NCBI GenBank assembly: GCA_015680685.1
Contig: MNCI01011783.1
Location: forward strand, 194,980 to 258,979
Length of the DNA: 64,000 nucleotides
From: Gnetum montanum
Taxonomy: Eukaryota > Streptophyta > Gnetopsida > Gnetales > Gnetaceae
Direction of reading: 5' to 3'
Below are positions 11,697 to 23,900 of the stretch, one piece after another; the stretch's first letter is position 1; each line of letters starts with the position of its first letter. The notes beneath the pieces are model-generated. The model searched no databases. It saw nothing but the letters and a program-made list of their open reading frames with translations, and was not told where the DNA came from. The translations under genes and the position numbers were made by a program.

Positions 11697-12524
11697 TGAT
11701 GAATCATTGTCATTGGACTAGCTCAATGCTATCACGTCGATGTAGTGTTTGATATGTTGATGTATACACATCGATGTAGTGTCTTGTCTTACCAATAAAT
11801 ACTTGCTTAGCAACCACATTTATGACATCTATTTAGTAGTGGCTACCTGAACTCTTTCCATTTTTTTGTTCCTAGAGTAGAATATTTTCTAAGTGTCCAT
11901 AGTAGGAGTGAGAAGTGTACAAATCTTTATTTGAGCACTAATGTATCTAAGCACCTCAATGTAATCAGCAATAAAGACAAGCTTTCTTCATAAACCTTGT
12001 ATCACTTGAACTAATTTTAATGTTTAATTAATGAATTTATTAGTTTTGAAGTTTACTTTAATGAATTTAATTAATTAACTCATGATGAATAATTAATACA
12101 CATAAGTACAATCATCTCAAGCATATTCTTAATGCTTGGTAATACTAGTAGCACTTAATGCTTGGTAACCTAGTAGCATTGTAACATGCTTAGGATTTGT
12201 ATGGAAGATGAAAATGGATACTTATGTTAGGATTAGCTAAGAATTTATTATTGATTAGATTAATTAAACATTTAATTACTTTATTTTTGATACTTAGAAG
12301 AATTAGTGAAAAATATAATATGATAAAAACCATATTCCTTAGTTACACTTAACCATAGCTTTGCACTTCACAAGTGAGACTGAGAAGACAATGACCATGC
12401 CCATTAAATTCATTACCCAAATCCAATGTTCTTAAAGAGCTAAAGTATCTAGAATTCAACAAAGTCACTTAGTGAACACTAGTGATTTATACGATTGGGC
12501 ATAGGGATTACTCACTGCTCATCA
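11697..12524 (+). repeat. Element C 5' LTR
   Basis: Starts TGATGAATCA and ends GCTCATCA. It pairs with 41835-42691 over its whole length; shared stretches include 'gtcttgtctt', 'aatctttatt..agca' and 'cttaatgcttggtaa'. It contains two close copies of a CTTGGTAAxxxTAGTAGC word (12133-12177). Divergence from the 3' copy is clearly larger than between the LTRs of B, in line with C being the older insertion. Confidence 0.85.
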
Positions 12525-12543
12525 TTGGCATTATTGTTCGGGA
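12525..12543 (+). other. Element C primer-binding site (tRNA-Asp type, decayed)
   Basis: TTGGCATTATTGTTCGGGA starts directly after the LTR. It keeps the outline of TGGCGCCGTTGCCGGGGA (complement of the tRNA-Asp 3' end, from memory). All but one of the differences are transitions, most at former CpGs. Confidence 0.55.
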
Positions 12544-12675
12544 CTTTAGTTAACTATATGTGCTACATAGCAGTTAGTAAAATCATATAACAATGTTGTA
12601 ATGAACCTAAAAGTTAAAATCGTTAAGAAAAGTAATAATACTAACAAAAGAACATAGTTCTTCTTTCGATCTAAT

Positions 12676-14436
12676 ATGGCTTCTTCTCAAAGGGGAGATT
12701 CTCCATCGCCATAGGAAGGTTGATCCAATTAGCAAAGGCATGAAGGGTCAAAACTACTAGTGCCCCAACAATGTAGAGTGGTCTATACTCATCCTAATGA
12801 GTGTGTTCTAGACTTCACTTTCATCCTACATTAGGATGAATATCTGTAGTGGATGGATATGGAGGGCAACATTGTGTTGCCACCCGATCGATTAGTTCTT
12901 ACAATGTTGCTCCAAACTCTCATGAAATTGGGCATCACAAGGCTTAATGCATGGGCTCCACTAGAATGGTAGAGACCAAGGGCATGGGCAATTAAGGAAG
13001 TCCCACCATCATGAAAGAATCGGTAGCAGAGAGCATTGTAGACATGATAGCCATCACAAGGGCTATGACTATGATGAGCCTTTTCATGCAACAAGGAACA
13101 TGTTGAATATTGTAGAGACCATGAGGATTCCCATGAGATATGTGAAAGACAATAGAATCAAATGGTTGGATATGAAGAATATCCCCAAATTTGAAAGGGG
13201 ATACCACTCAGATCCACAAAATCATCTTCAAACCTTTCACGATGCTTGTGCCTTAGAAAAAATTGTAAATGAATGAAAAAAATTAAAGATATTTCCTAGG
13301 ATCCTCATCAAGCAGGCTAAAAGCTAGTATTAGTCCTTGGAACCAAAATCAATGAGATGATGGAGTATTATACTTGAACTCTTTAATGAAAAATATCAAA
13401 TGTACTCTTGAGTTTCTAATTTAAGGAAGAAGATTGAAGGGTGGAGACAAGGAACATATGAATCTTGGGATGTGGGCATGGGTAGATATTAATATGTATT
13501 ACATAGGTACCAAGATCATGTCTTTTCTCAAAGGAAGTAGCTCTGCCATATCATAGATGACATTAGAATATAAATGAAGAGAAATTTTAGGGTCTATGCC
13601 CAAGGAAGACTTTCAGAACTGAGGGTCCATAAGATATAAAAGTTTATTGAGCAGGTGGCCAAAGAAGAAGGTGAGTTGAGAAAAAGAGAAAGTGTAGAGG
13701 AGTACAACTAGGATCCTTCCATCAAAAAAAGGGATATCTGATTTTATGACAATGAGGAGGAGGCACCACTTGATGAAGTGGTGTAATGTAAAATCTTGCT
13801 AATTCAAAAATCTATTTTTAAAATATTGAGTAGGGTACACAAAATGTGGGATTATTTTGATGAAAAATTTCAAACCACTCTTACAATTGTTGAAGAGTCC
13901 AAAGATCAAGGTAGTAACCATGACTAGAGGAGAATGAAAGAAGCTAAATGTGTCCATCAAAGCGGTAAGGGAAAAGTTGCTGTAGTGGAAGAGATTGTAG
14001 ATTCTAAAAAAAATGATGAGGATTGGCATGACATATGCCAATATGAGAATCCTAAAGTATGTTGCCTCATTATTTCACACTTATAGAAGTCTAGGATGTA
14101 CATGCTAAATCCTAGGTTAGCAAGAAGGCAAGCATCCAAGAGGTTACCTTATCCTCAAGGCAACTACCTGCATTCCATGAACAACAAGCCTAATATCCAA
14201 GTGAAGCTCCACCCCAACCTCATGAGTAGTACTAGTAGTGGCAACACATAATCATGGGGGATGCCACCATTAAAAAAGTAGTACCCTTACTAGAAACTAG
14301 ATCCATATGGATACTATGTTTAGTAACCAATTTCTCCACATGACTCTTCTAGTCATTCATCTTTTCAACACCACTACTACACCCCTGAATATTACAGAGC
14401 TCAATCTCTAAGAGGGGAATCCCCATTTCCATTCTA
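12676..14436 (+). pseudogene. Element C gag (N-terminal and central part)
   Basis: Capsid gene starting at ATG 12676 (MASSQRG). The block THPNECVLDFTFIL followed by MEGNIVLPP matches the gag N-termini of A and E. Further blocks are YAQGRLSELR near 13605, WDYFDEKFQTTLTI near 13850, a degenerate zinc-binding stretch ICQYENPKVCC near 14035-14065 (C-x2-C with HPKGCC in A) and NPRLA...LPYPQGN near 14115-14165. Stops are frequent. B is inserted at 14441 in the Pro/Ser-rich tail; the tail resumes at 33595. Confidence 0.82.
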
Positions 14437-14441
14437 CCATC
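14437..14441. repeat. Target-site duplication of B (left), CCATC
   Basis: Exact match to CCATC at 33590-33594. It directly proves that B inserted as a unit into C's gag. Confidence 0.95.
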
Positions 14442-16133
14442 TGAAACACCACTAATTTTGGCCTAACACTTTGAAACAAGAATGACTCAAGCCCTTTCGA
14501 GCTTTTGGGAGGCAAAATTTGGCTAATTCATGGAAACCACACTCAGCTAAACCAAGCCAGCTTGCTCATCCCATCAAGTTGGAAGCTTGCCCACAGCATG
14601 ACCAACTCTCGGAGTCTCAAAACCTAGCCAAAATGATCTGATCTACAACGTGCAAGTCATCTTCAAAGCACATCCTTAATAGCTTTAGTCCCAACTTCCA
14701 GAATGCTAGATTTCAACTCAAAATTTCAAGTTTTTGCAAACATTTCGCATGTCACGCTGCATGTCATGCTACATGTCACACTACAGCGTGACTGCAACGT
14801 GACTTACTCAAACTAGTTTCAAAAAAGTCACATCCAGGCTCAAATTCTAGATTTCAGATCACTCTCAGGATCAACTATAGCCAGATAGCAGTTTCACTCA
14901 AGAATAAATCTTCAAAATCATAATTTTGAGCAAAATACATCATTTTTGAGTCATGTCATGTTGCATGTCACACTGTAGCATGACTCCAGTGTGACCTACC
15001 ATAAATAGCTAGAAACAAGGCACTTTTAGGCTTAGTTCATCAATCATAGTCAGGAAATCCTTGCACTTCAAGAATCAGTCTTCAAATTTCCAAAATTGCA
15101 AGTGAAAAATTGCAAGTTTTGTTCATTCACACTGAGGTCATGCTGCAGCATGAGTGTAGCATGAGTGTCACGTGTGCACACTCAAGTCATGCAAACTTGA
15201 AATCAACTCATGCTAGAAATTCTTGTCAAGCAAAAACACTTCAAACAACCATGGAACCACTTGAACTAGCATCCTGCAGCAATCAAGTCAAAGATCCAGA
15301 AGTTTCAAGTGAGCCAGTGTAAATTTCACTTAATTCCATTGTAAATCTTCATTTGTGGGCTTGTTAGGCCCTTACAATCTAAATTTTATGTTCTTCCATG
15401 GGCTTGTGTAAGCCACACGTTGTAAGATATAATGCACCTAGTCCAGAATGTGGCTTGCCGACACACATCCAACTCACGCACAACTGTCCACCAGACACGT
15501 GTCACTTGATCTATTTTTCTCTCATCCCTCAGCCATTGATTTCATTCACGAATTCTGTGCTCGAGCTTGGCCCAATCCTATAAATACCCTATCAATTCAC
15601 ATAAATGGGGTTGGAAATTTTTTATTTGAATAGCTTAGGAAACTCATGCCAGCAATCCTTGGGCGCTCAACACACTTGACTCTTAGCATCCAAGCACTTC
15701 TAAAACATATTACATCACACTGCCCCAGGGCTTGGTGCTTGACCTACCATCCACACATGCAGCTACACTTTGACCAGTGCACATCTCTTCTATGCAATAT
15801 AATACAATTTGTTTTTCCAGCCATTATTTTGTTTACTCTGCTTTACGTTCAATTTATGTTTTGCTTGCAATACAAGTTCTACATACATTTTTGTTTACAT
15901 TTCATGTCCACTTTTTACATTTTAAAACATCAGTTATGATAACCCCAATGCAAGCCATAGTTTACGCTTGGGGAAGTCCTTGGTTGATTTGCATGCAGAC
16001 CATCCAAGGCACTCTGCCTTCATTTACTTTTCCATCTTACCCTCAGGCAAAGGCAGGGTCAACTGTGTCTGCCCGACGATCTTTCGGTATTTTTTTTCCT
16101 TCCAGCCTTACACTGATGATTTAGGTCAGTACA
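14442..16133 (+). repeat. Element B 5' LTR
   Basis: Begins TGAAACACCACTA, ends GGTCAGTACA; 1692 bp against 1678 bp for the 3' copy. The first 100 bp are almost identical in the two copies. TATAAATA at 15579-15586 marks the promoter, giving U3 of about 1.15 kb. U3 carries imperfect palindromes of the type GTCACACTACAGCGTGAC (14775-14792). ORFs inside the LTR are not conserved between copies and are judged non-coding. Confidence 0.93.
15579..15586 (+). promoter_or_regulatory. TATA box of B 5' LTR
   Basis: TATAAATA in a CCTATAAATACCC context, kept unchanged in the 3' LTR at 33035-33042. Transcription would start about 30 bp downstream. Confidence 0.7.
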
Positions 16134-16139
16134 GTAAAT

Positions 16140-16155
16140 TGGCACTAGAAGGAGG
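16140..16155 (+). other. Element B primer-binding site (tRNA-Asn type)
   Basis: TGGCACTAGAAGGAGG lies 6 nt after the LTR end. It complements the 3' end of plant tRNA-Asn as I recall it (CCTCCTTCTAGCGCCA) at all but one position, a CpG-type change. Confidence 0.8.
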
Positions 16156-16214
16156 GCCTAACTTTCTTATTGTCTATTAAAACGTTGATCATGCTACCTA
16201 TCAAAACTTATTCA

Positions 16215-16400
16215 TCTTGTCTTTGTGAGTCTCCCTGCTACAGTTGTCATGTTGTAGTTGTCACACTACATTTTCTAACTTGCAGTTGTCACATTGTAGT
16301 TGTATTTTTCATGCCGTAGTTGCATTTGTCAAGCTATAGTTGTAGTTGTCACACTGTAGTTGCAGTTGTCACGCTGTAGTTGTCATGCTGCATTTGCTCG
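16215..16400 (+). repeat. Element B leader repeats, GTCACRCTGTAGTTG type
   Basis: The untranslated leader before gag holds about ten irregular copies of a 12-20 bp word (gttgtcacgctgtagttg and variants). The same GTCACGCT word recurs in the LTR palindromes and in the spacer at 24966-25660. Confidence 0.75.
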
Positions 16401-16437
16401 CATTCGGCCCGTCTAGCTCAATTTACTTACATTCATT

Positions 16438-18960
16438 ATGGAATCCTCCCAAATTAACCCAGTGACACTGCTAACCTCTGACTCTAGGAATAAAATCTTG
16501 AAACCTATGACTACTACCGAATCCATAACTTTCATCGAATAGATAAACGCCCAAGGCCCTACACGCTAATCACTCAGGCTACAGGGCAAAGACCCTACCT
16601 ATGCGACTCTTACACCCAAACAATATAACTTCATCTATGTCAAGATCCAAGCCAACTTACCCATTGATCATGTAGAGAGAGAAGCAAAAAAAGACTATGA
16701 AATTATCCACAAAGGAGGTCATGAATTCATCCCCTCAGAATTTGACATAATCCCACTCTCTAAACACCATAAACTCATATCCCATCTTCTCATGGCAAGA
16801 AGCCAAGCCTTATAGACACCTCCGATAGAGCCTCATGGTGGAGATGAGGAGGACGACTTCGCAGCCCAATCCGAACATGGGGATTCATACCATACCGTCA
16901 GTCCTCATGCCCATACAAACCCATTATTTCAACCTTTCCTAGAAGAGACTATATTTCCACCACTAGCTTCTCTATAGGAAGTAGTCATTCCCATTCCCAT
17001 CTTCTCCAAGTCCAATGTTCAATCCAACGCATCCACTTCCATCATGCCTCTACAAATACAATCCCAACAACATCCTCACCAAACTAATGTAGGATCGACC
17101 TTTCAACCTCAAGTGATTGGGATGCCATCAGTCATACTAGCTTCCACGTCTACCCATTACATACCTTAGGTGAAAATCCAACAAGCACCATTGACTGCTT
17201 CACAACCCATGACTAGGCAATGGGTTCCACCAGCTATTTAGCAAAACCTGTCTACCCATTATAGCATACCACACCCCATATTCTTAGCCCCAAATGTCAT
17301 CCCATCGTAACAAACAATAGTCCAACAATCTCTCTTTCCACAAACGATGCAACAATCAAATCATTATCAATTACCATCAACCCAATCCGCTAGTTTTCCT
17401 ACCATACAAGAGTGGGTAGATATGAAGAAAATGATGCACTCATTAGCAGAAGAATTAAAATTCCTTAAAACTATGAACACTAAGGAAGTTAAGGTACTAG
17501 ACTTCTATCAAGATGATCCAATCGATCCCTGAGTCCCACCACTAACCTTGCCAAAGGGAGTTTCATTACCCCAACTTACCAAGTATAACAGAGAGGGGGA
17601 TCCAAACACTCACCTAGTAACATTTTGAACAGAATGTCTACTGCTTCAGGCATGGCCTCATGTAATTCTATGTGTGTTTGCTATGTCGTTAACCTGAAAA
17701 GCTTTAGACTAGTACCGAGCCTTGCCCCATAGCTCTATATCTTCTCTAGAGGACTTGTTGCATCAGTTTGTCACCTGTTTCAAATACAATATAAAACCTG
17801 AAGCCACGTTAGATAGCCTGATTCAAATTAAACAAGAACCGTTAGAGCTAGCATAGAAATTTATCCAAAGGTGGAGTGCAGCCCTGAATGAACTTCACAA
17901 GCCTATTCCTGAAATATATCTACTTACCATCCTTAAGGTAGCCGCAAATGACTTTATTAAATCAAAACTTTACTATTTGAGCCCTCGTACCTTGAGCCAT
18001 GAATTTATGCAAATTAAAAACATAGAAGAGGCTACAAAAAAAAGTGATGACCCAGCCTACTCGACCTTTAGGAGCCAACATATAAGGAAAGATAAATCCA
18101 AGACAACAGTAGTAGTAGTGGCCAAGACAACCCAACCTAGCCATCCAAGACAAAATGGAAAACAACTTGCTATCCTAAATAGCTATGAAAGAAACACACC
18201 TGTGCCTACATCCAAAACCCCCTCAAGTAGAAATAACAACTTGGGTCACACCCATACATTTGAAAGAAAAGACCCCGCTTAATACACACCCTTGCCCATG
18301 AAACCTTCACAATTTCTCAATCAGCTTCTAAAGGCCAGGCTAATTAAACATAAACAAATGTCTCCTGCAGCATCTCAAAAACATGATAGATTCTATGAAT
18401 TGGCCAAAAACCCAGCCTTAGCAACACCTTATGAACCTCCTATTCCAAAATACTTTATATTGGATAGGTTCTGCGAGTATCACCAATAACCTGGTCATGG
18501 AACTGATTACTGCTTCACCTTGAAATAGGATATACAATGCATGATTGACAGGGGTGATGTAGTATTTGATGAGAAAAACCCAATAAGACCCCAAAATCAA
18601 CCCATGGGAGTCTACAATGATCCTTTCAACACCAATGATGCACCATATGTAATTAATACTATCCATGTAGAAAGTAGACAAGATGTCCCATGAAAACCTT
18701 TTGTGATCCACAGGCCTTCAGAGAACACACCTACACCAACATCTCCTTAGACTCCTTTCATCATATCCACATCCCCTACACCACTAAAGCCATTCGTCAT
18801 CTACGTACCTTCTTCCGTTGTAGCAACAACCACACCATCTGAAAATCGACCCATCCCCTTTGTGATCCGAGTGCCAAAACACCCTAAAACACAATCCACC
18901 TCTACTGCCCCATGATCTCTATGAGAACGTCTTATTGATAGGTTAACGAGAGAGCGTCTG
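16438..18960 (+). pseudogene. Element B gag
   Basis: Capsid gene with ATG at 16438 (MESSQINPVT). A Gln/Pro-rich N-terminal half is followed by the retrotransposon gag core at about 17590-17930. The core has GDPNTHLVTF, FAMSLTxKALDxYRALP and EDLLHQFVTCFKYN in the usual order, where x marks stop codons. The zinc-binding end FCEYHQ.PGHGTDYC (about 18468-18515) is the Tat-type CxxH..GHxTxxC. A Pro/Thr-rich tail with repeated KPFVI words ends near 18960; the same tail occurs in H. About 14 in-frame stops, nearly all TAG or TGA; no frameshift. It shares its frame with the protease. Confidence 0.88.
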
Positions 18961-19023
18961 GAAAGAGAAAACCATTAGTATAAATTAGGACCACCCAAGC
19001 CTACACCGCTAAATGTTGTTCCC

Positions 19024-20148
19024 ATGGGTCCATCCATTAATGAGCCTAACATGAGTCATCAAAGAGAAGATAATGTCACGGGTTGCATCTCGAACCCAAC
19101 ATCCTCAACTACCAACCCAAAAATTCCTCCACGAGAAATAATGATGTTGGGCCAAATGGACCAAATCTCTATAGATAAGAATGTCCCAAATGGTAAAGAT
19201 CTAGAAAATGTGTTATCCCAAGTTACACAAGCCTTAAAACAAAAGAATACTTCTCCAAGTCTATACAACCTAGTAATGACTTCATCTATACATCGGGAAG
19301 CTCTTGTATGGATGCTGACTTTGATCCCTATTAGTGAGGACCTTCCTGTAGATGAACCATCCATTTATGAAGTATTTTCCCCACAACTTCAGGAATCAAA
19401 GACCATGTCCCTAGAGTTTCATGCTAAGGACATTAAGCTAGATGAGAAAATAGGAGAAGTCAACACTGCCCCTATGTTCATAACGATATAGATTAATCAT
19501 TTCAAGATACGTAGGATGCATGTTGATGACAGTGCGACAACAAATGTAATACCTTTTCCCATCATTGAAAAATTAGGGCTTACTGAACAAATACAACTCA
19601 TGACAACCTCTTTTTTGAAATCCTTCAGTGGTTCCCATGTTGGGGTGAAAGGTATGGTCACCTTAGATTTCATAGCTGGAAATCAATTCCCCACATCAGC
19701 TGAATTCATAGTGGTTGATGAAATGCCAGGGTTTAATATGATCCTAGGACATCCCTGGCTAGCTCAACTTAAAGTTGTATCTTCACCAATTCATCAGGAG
19801 ATCCACCTACCTTATGAGGGTGGTGAGATCATCATACATGGGGAAACAATGGTATCGATCACTTCCTCACACCCTGAGGTAGATCAAGAATTAGAGATTG
19901 AGTTTGTTAAGCCTAAGCAAGAAACTATGAACATACACTAAGAGGTGAACCCAACGTTAACTCATAATCTTACTAAAATTGAGGGGGCACTAGACGATGC
20001 AAACATAGGAGCCATTCCTATTGATGTCTCTTGGACGGAATTACCCTTTGACATCACCGATGAAGGGGAAGGTGAGTATAAAATCATACCTATGTGCCCA
20101 AACCCACATGTTAAGCTACAAAAGATCAAGAGGCAACTCAACAACTAG
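19024..20148 (+). pseudogene. Element B protease
   Basis: Aspartic protease in frame with gag. The block SLYNLVMTSSIHREALV (19258-19308) precedes it and also occurs in H. The active-site region reads VDDSATTNVI (about 19519-19548); Tat-type proteases have D-x-G-S/A-x-x-N-V there, so the Gly is lost. The flap and second half, GVKGMVTLDF and MILGHPWL, are well kept (19651-19758). The open stretch runs to 20148. A strong splice-donor-like GTGAGT sits at 20072-20077. RT is not found until 26.8 kb; see the finding on the split pol. Confidence 0.85.
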
Positions 20149-20155
20149 AATGAAA

Positions 20156-20345
20156 TTACCACATGTCCGAAATGACGTTAGACTACCACATGTCTAAAAT
20201 GACGTTAAACTACCACATGTCCGAAATGATGTTAAACTACCACATGTCCGAAATGACGTTAAACTACCACATGTCCGAAATGACATTAAACTACCACATG
20301 TTCGAAATGACGTTAAACTACCAATCATCTGGTATGATGTTAAAA
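20156..20345. repeat. 27-bp tandem array (about 7 copies) after B protease
   Basis: Head-to-tail copies of CTACCACATGTCCGAAATGA plus CGTTAAA (27 bp). The last copies drift into 'ggtatgatgttaaaatac'. Because 27 is a multiple of three the array stays open in several frames, but it is unlikely to be coding. The TGACGTTAAACTACCA core is shared with the other arrays of B and H. Confidence 0.9.
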
Positions 20346-20909
20346 TACCAATGAACATCTGCAATGACATTAAACTAGCCATGGTCAGAAATGGCCAGTT
20401 CCTTTTAAAATATTTCTAAAAATATTATTGCTTTTGGCCCACCATGGCATAAACCTAGAAATCTTTCTTTCCTTAGAAATAGAGGAAATAGTCCACCATG
20501 ACTCTAAACTGGTGTGAACAGCCCGAAATGGCTTTAATCTAGGATTTAGTACATTTCAAGTTTACAAACATTCACTATATTATGTCAAATTCTCATTCAA
20601 ATGATACAAGTTATAGCCTTAATTTATGACTTCAATGTTACTTTCCTATTTTTACAAGTATTGATTCACAATTCATTCTTTCATTTTACAGCTAGTTACA
20701 CACATATGTTCACTATAATACTTGAAAAAGAAAATAAAAAGAGAAAACAAAAAAAATAAAAAATAATGATGAATCAATATGGTAGTAAAATTCCAACACA
20801 TTATGCCATAACTAGGTCCATGTTATTACATTTTTCAACCATACATTTCCATCAAAAATCCAAAAAATCTTAAAAACATTTAGTAGCTAAAATTTGATTA
20901 GTGATAAGC
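20346..20909. other. Spacer 3' of the antisense gene in B
   Basis: AT-rich non-coding DNA with a few isolated relatives of the array core (for example 'cagcccgaaatggctttaat' near 20520). It would be the 3' flank of the antisense gene. Nothing else seen. Confidence 0.6.
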
Positions 20910-23900
20910 TCATAGAGGGGGCTGCTCCCCAAGATCCTCTTCATCATCCGCTCTAGGTCCACTGGGGCCAGCTCCATCATTAACATGTCTCAATAACAGA
21001 AAACAGAAAACAAAACAAAATAGGTAAGAGTGGTAAGGCAAATCATGAACACAAAAGATTAGAAATACAGTAACACTAACAATGAAAACAACAAAACCAT
21101 ACAAAAATGAATGCCACAATAAAACACTCACAAGTGAGGAAGGCCCCAAGTTGGTCTCCAAACACCATAGAATAGCCTTCCCGGGCACATTTTTCCAATC
21201 CTCCTCCAAGCCAAGATCAATGTCAACAAGTGTTTTCCCCTTGTCTACCGAGGTCCAGGTAGGATGCTCAAGAGAGAACATGCCTGTCACTACCTCCCCA
21301 GAGGTGGTGGTAATTTTTCTCTTAGGAGATCCCTCCACCTTAGTGCACTCAGCAAACCTATCATAAGTAGACAGCAAACCTAACCCATCAATGAACATCT
21401 CCATCCAGTGATGTTCAATTGACTCCTCCTTCAACCATTTCTTGTACTGATGCTTGTGGTCCTTTTGGTCTTGGCCCCACTTCAGTAGTTTGGCAGCAAA
21501 GGATTTCCAATCCTGACATTTCCTATTCAAAAAATCTATTTATGCCCTTTGTTCTGCTAACTCCTGCGTCGTCTGCACTTTGCTATTCAAAACTGTCCAA
21601 TAACGTGCATAGCTGATTTTAGATGTGCACCAAGTGCTATCACCAGATAGTCTAGCAGTAGCAAGATCGTAACGAGATTGGAAATCCATGCTCTTCTCTT
21701 TATCCTTTTCCAGTGCTTCTTTCAATGCATGCACCTTATCCCATAAGTACTCGATCGAACGTCTACAAGTCTAAAGTAACTTGTCGTTCTGTACGACGCA
21801 ACTAGAAACTGCATTGTACACATTCCTTGGGACTTGCTCAATATTCCCTGGTAGTTCAAGGAGAGCATCAATGTGAGTAGCTTTAGAGGGATCCCACTGA
21901 AGCTTGGCACCTGCAATTGTAAGTACTACATATAGGAATCAACTATAATCAATGAACACAAAGAAGCACAATAAACCCAAACACTTAGCGTAATACATAA
22001 AACACACATACCTAGTTCTAGATGAGCTTCTTGTTAGCAAGTAACCACATCATTAACGATGCCTTTAACAAAGTCTATCTTGCTAGGCATCTTAGGCCAT
22101 GGCCTTAGCTCGTTAGTTGGTGTGGGACAAGCCGGGGAGGTCACTTCGATTGGAACCTGTGTTCCTAACATCTCTGCCTAAGATGCGTGTGCCTCAGATG
22201 TCTTAGCATTTACCTATGATGCCAGAAAAAATCAAGATAATTAAAAACAACACATGAAAATTTAAAAGGTGCAAAAACATGGATTGTGCTAAAAGAAACA
22301 TAACAAAAGGCCCTTTGCTGTTTAGCTCAGGTAGACCACCAAGTTGCAACGATCCATTGAAGAAGCCATTAAGGACATCTCTTTCATCACTCGAATGGAT
22401 GCCTCTTTCATCACTAGGTCATCTAAGTGCATCCGAAGCCTCTTCAAGCCTCGTCTCCATGACGTCTGTCAAATCCTCCTCTTGTGAGGTGGGAGGTTAT
22501 TCAATCATTTCTTCTTTTTCCTTCGCTTCTTCTTCTAGCCCTGTGACAATCACTTTGGGATTGGCCATTCGGGCCAAAGTCTCCCTCTCTCTCTCTGGAA
22601 TCGCCTCTAATAACACCAACATTCTAACATTAGTATGACATAGGGTACATATACATTCAAAAAAAATATAATTTAAAATGTCACAAGAAATAAATTAATA
22701 AAAATGAAATGAAATACTTACCTTCCACTAGTAGTACAAACCGAATCTTCTTTGCCCTTGGTAGTATTGCATCCGGAGTAGGCTCCCTTGGGTGATCTTT
22801 CCTCTTCACCTTCATCTTGGACTTCCCAACGGTCTTGCCAATCAAACGTTTAGCCTTTTTCATAGACATGCATAACCTAGGTGGTTCCAATCCCAAACTA
22901 TCATGGGAATGATGGGAACGGCTGGTTGCACCTCCACTAGTAACTAATACTGATTCCTCAATGTCCTCCAATGGATCCTGGGATCTAGTGGTGCTAAATA
23001 GGTGGTGAATCCAAGGACGGGATAATTGTGAATGATCCCTCAAAACATAGAGGTTATCATCATAAACCACTAGGAACTCAGTGAACCTACATAAATACCT
23101 TGTAAAGAAAGAAAAAGTAAAATGAGATTTAGCATGGACGTTGGAACGTAACCTCATGATCTCCTCGCAAATATCGAATATAAGAAATTGTGCCCAGTTG
23201 TAGCACCTTCCTATCTCTAAAATGGCACGTATGACACGTGTAGTATCAATCCCAAGGTTTCTCCCTTGAGAGAGAGATTTGGGGAATGCCCATGCCTAGA
23301 TGAGAGCATAGAGAAAGTTCATTTCCATTGACCGGGTGTCGTCTCAGATAGCAAAACCTTTGCGACCCCGAGGCACACCTAACCACTCCTCCAACTCTCT
23401 TATGACCTAGTCCTCTTTTGTTGCTTTATCTATAAACACCATGATGCCATCCATGGGCATACCAAAAATATTAGAGAAAAATTTAGTGGTTAAGTGAAAA
23501 GATACCCTAACCGCTGAGACCCACATGCTAAAATGGGAAGCATCACCATTGATAGAATCTATAATAGTAACTATCTTAGTGACCGGAATGCTAGGAGTCA
23601 AAGCTAAAAATAAGTCCATCAAACCTGCCTGAGTAAGGTGACTAATGGTCAGCTCAGGGGCTCCCCTCTACAACCACTTTTGTAACTGCTCCACCTCCCC
23701 AAACTTCATGAAAAGGGTGGCCTCAGTGCGCCCTGTTATAATAGTGGCTTCTTCGAGAGGGATGGCTGCTGAAAAGAGAAAACATAGAGAAAAAAATTTA
23801 AAAACATAGTACAAGATAAGGCAAAAAAAGAAAAGAAAATGGAGACTAGAGCATGGTCATTTACCATCGATAAATGGTGTAGGTGGGATAGGTGTAGGAT

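Noticed and set aside
15646-16180. Small ORFs with hydrophobic segments inside the B LTR (and 33132-33454)
   Set aside because: They overlap in several frames in U5 and their reading frames are not kept between the two LTRs. They are LTR sequence.
20156-20345. CRISPR-like array
   Set aside because: Units are contiguous without unique spacers, and the context is a plant retrotransposon. It is a simple 27-bp tandem repeat.
20163-20354. Small repeat protein with NYHMSEMTL units
   Set aside because: Follows from a 27-bp unit being a multiple of three. The opposite strand is open too, and there is no homologue in H.
21082-21616. Plus-strand ORFs at 21082-21366 and 21419-21616
   Set aside because: They are complements of exon 6 of the antisense gene, which is the conserved reading.
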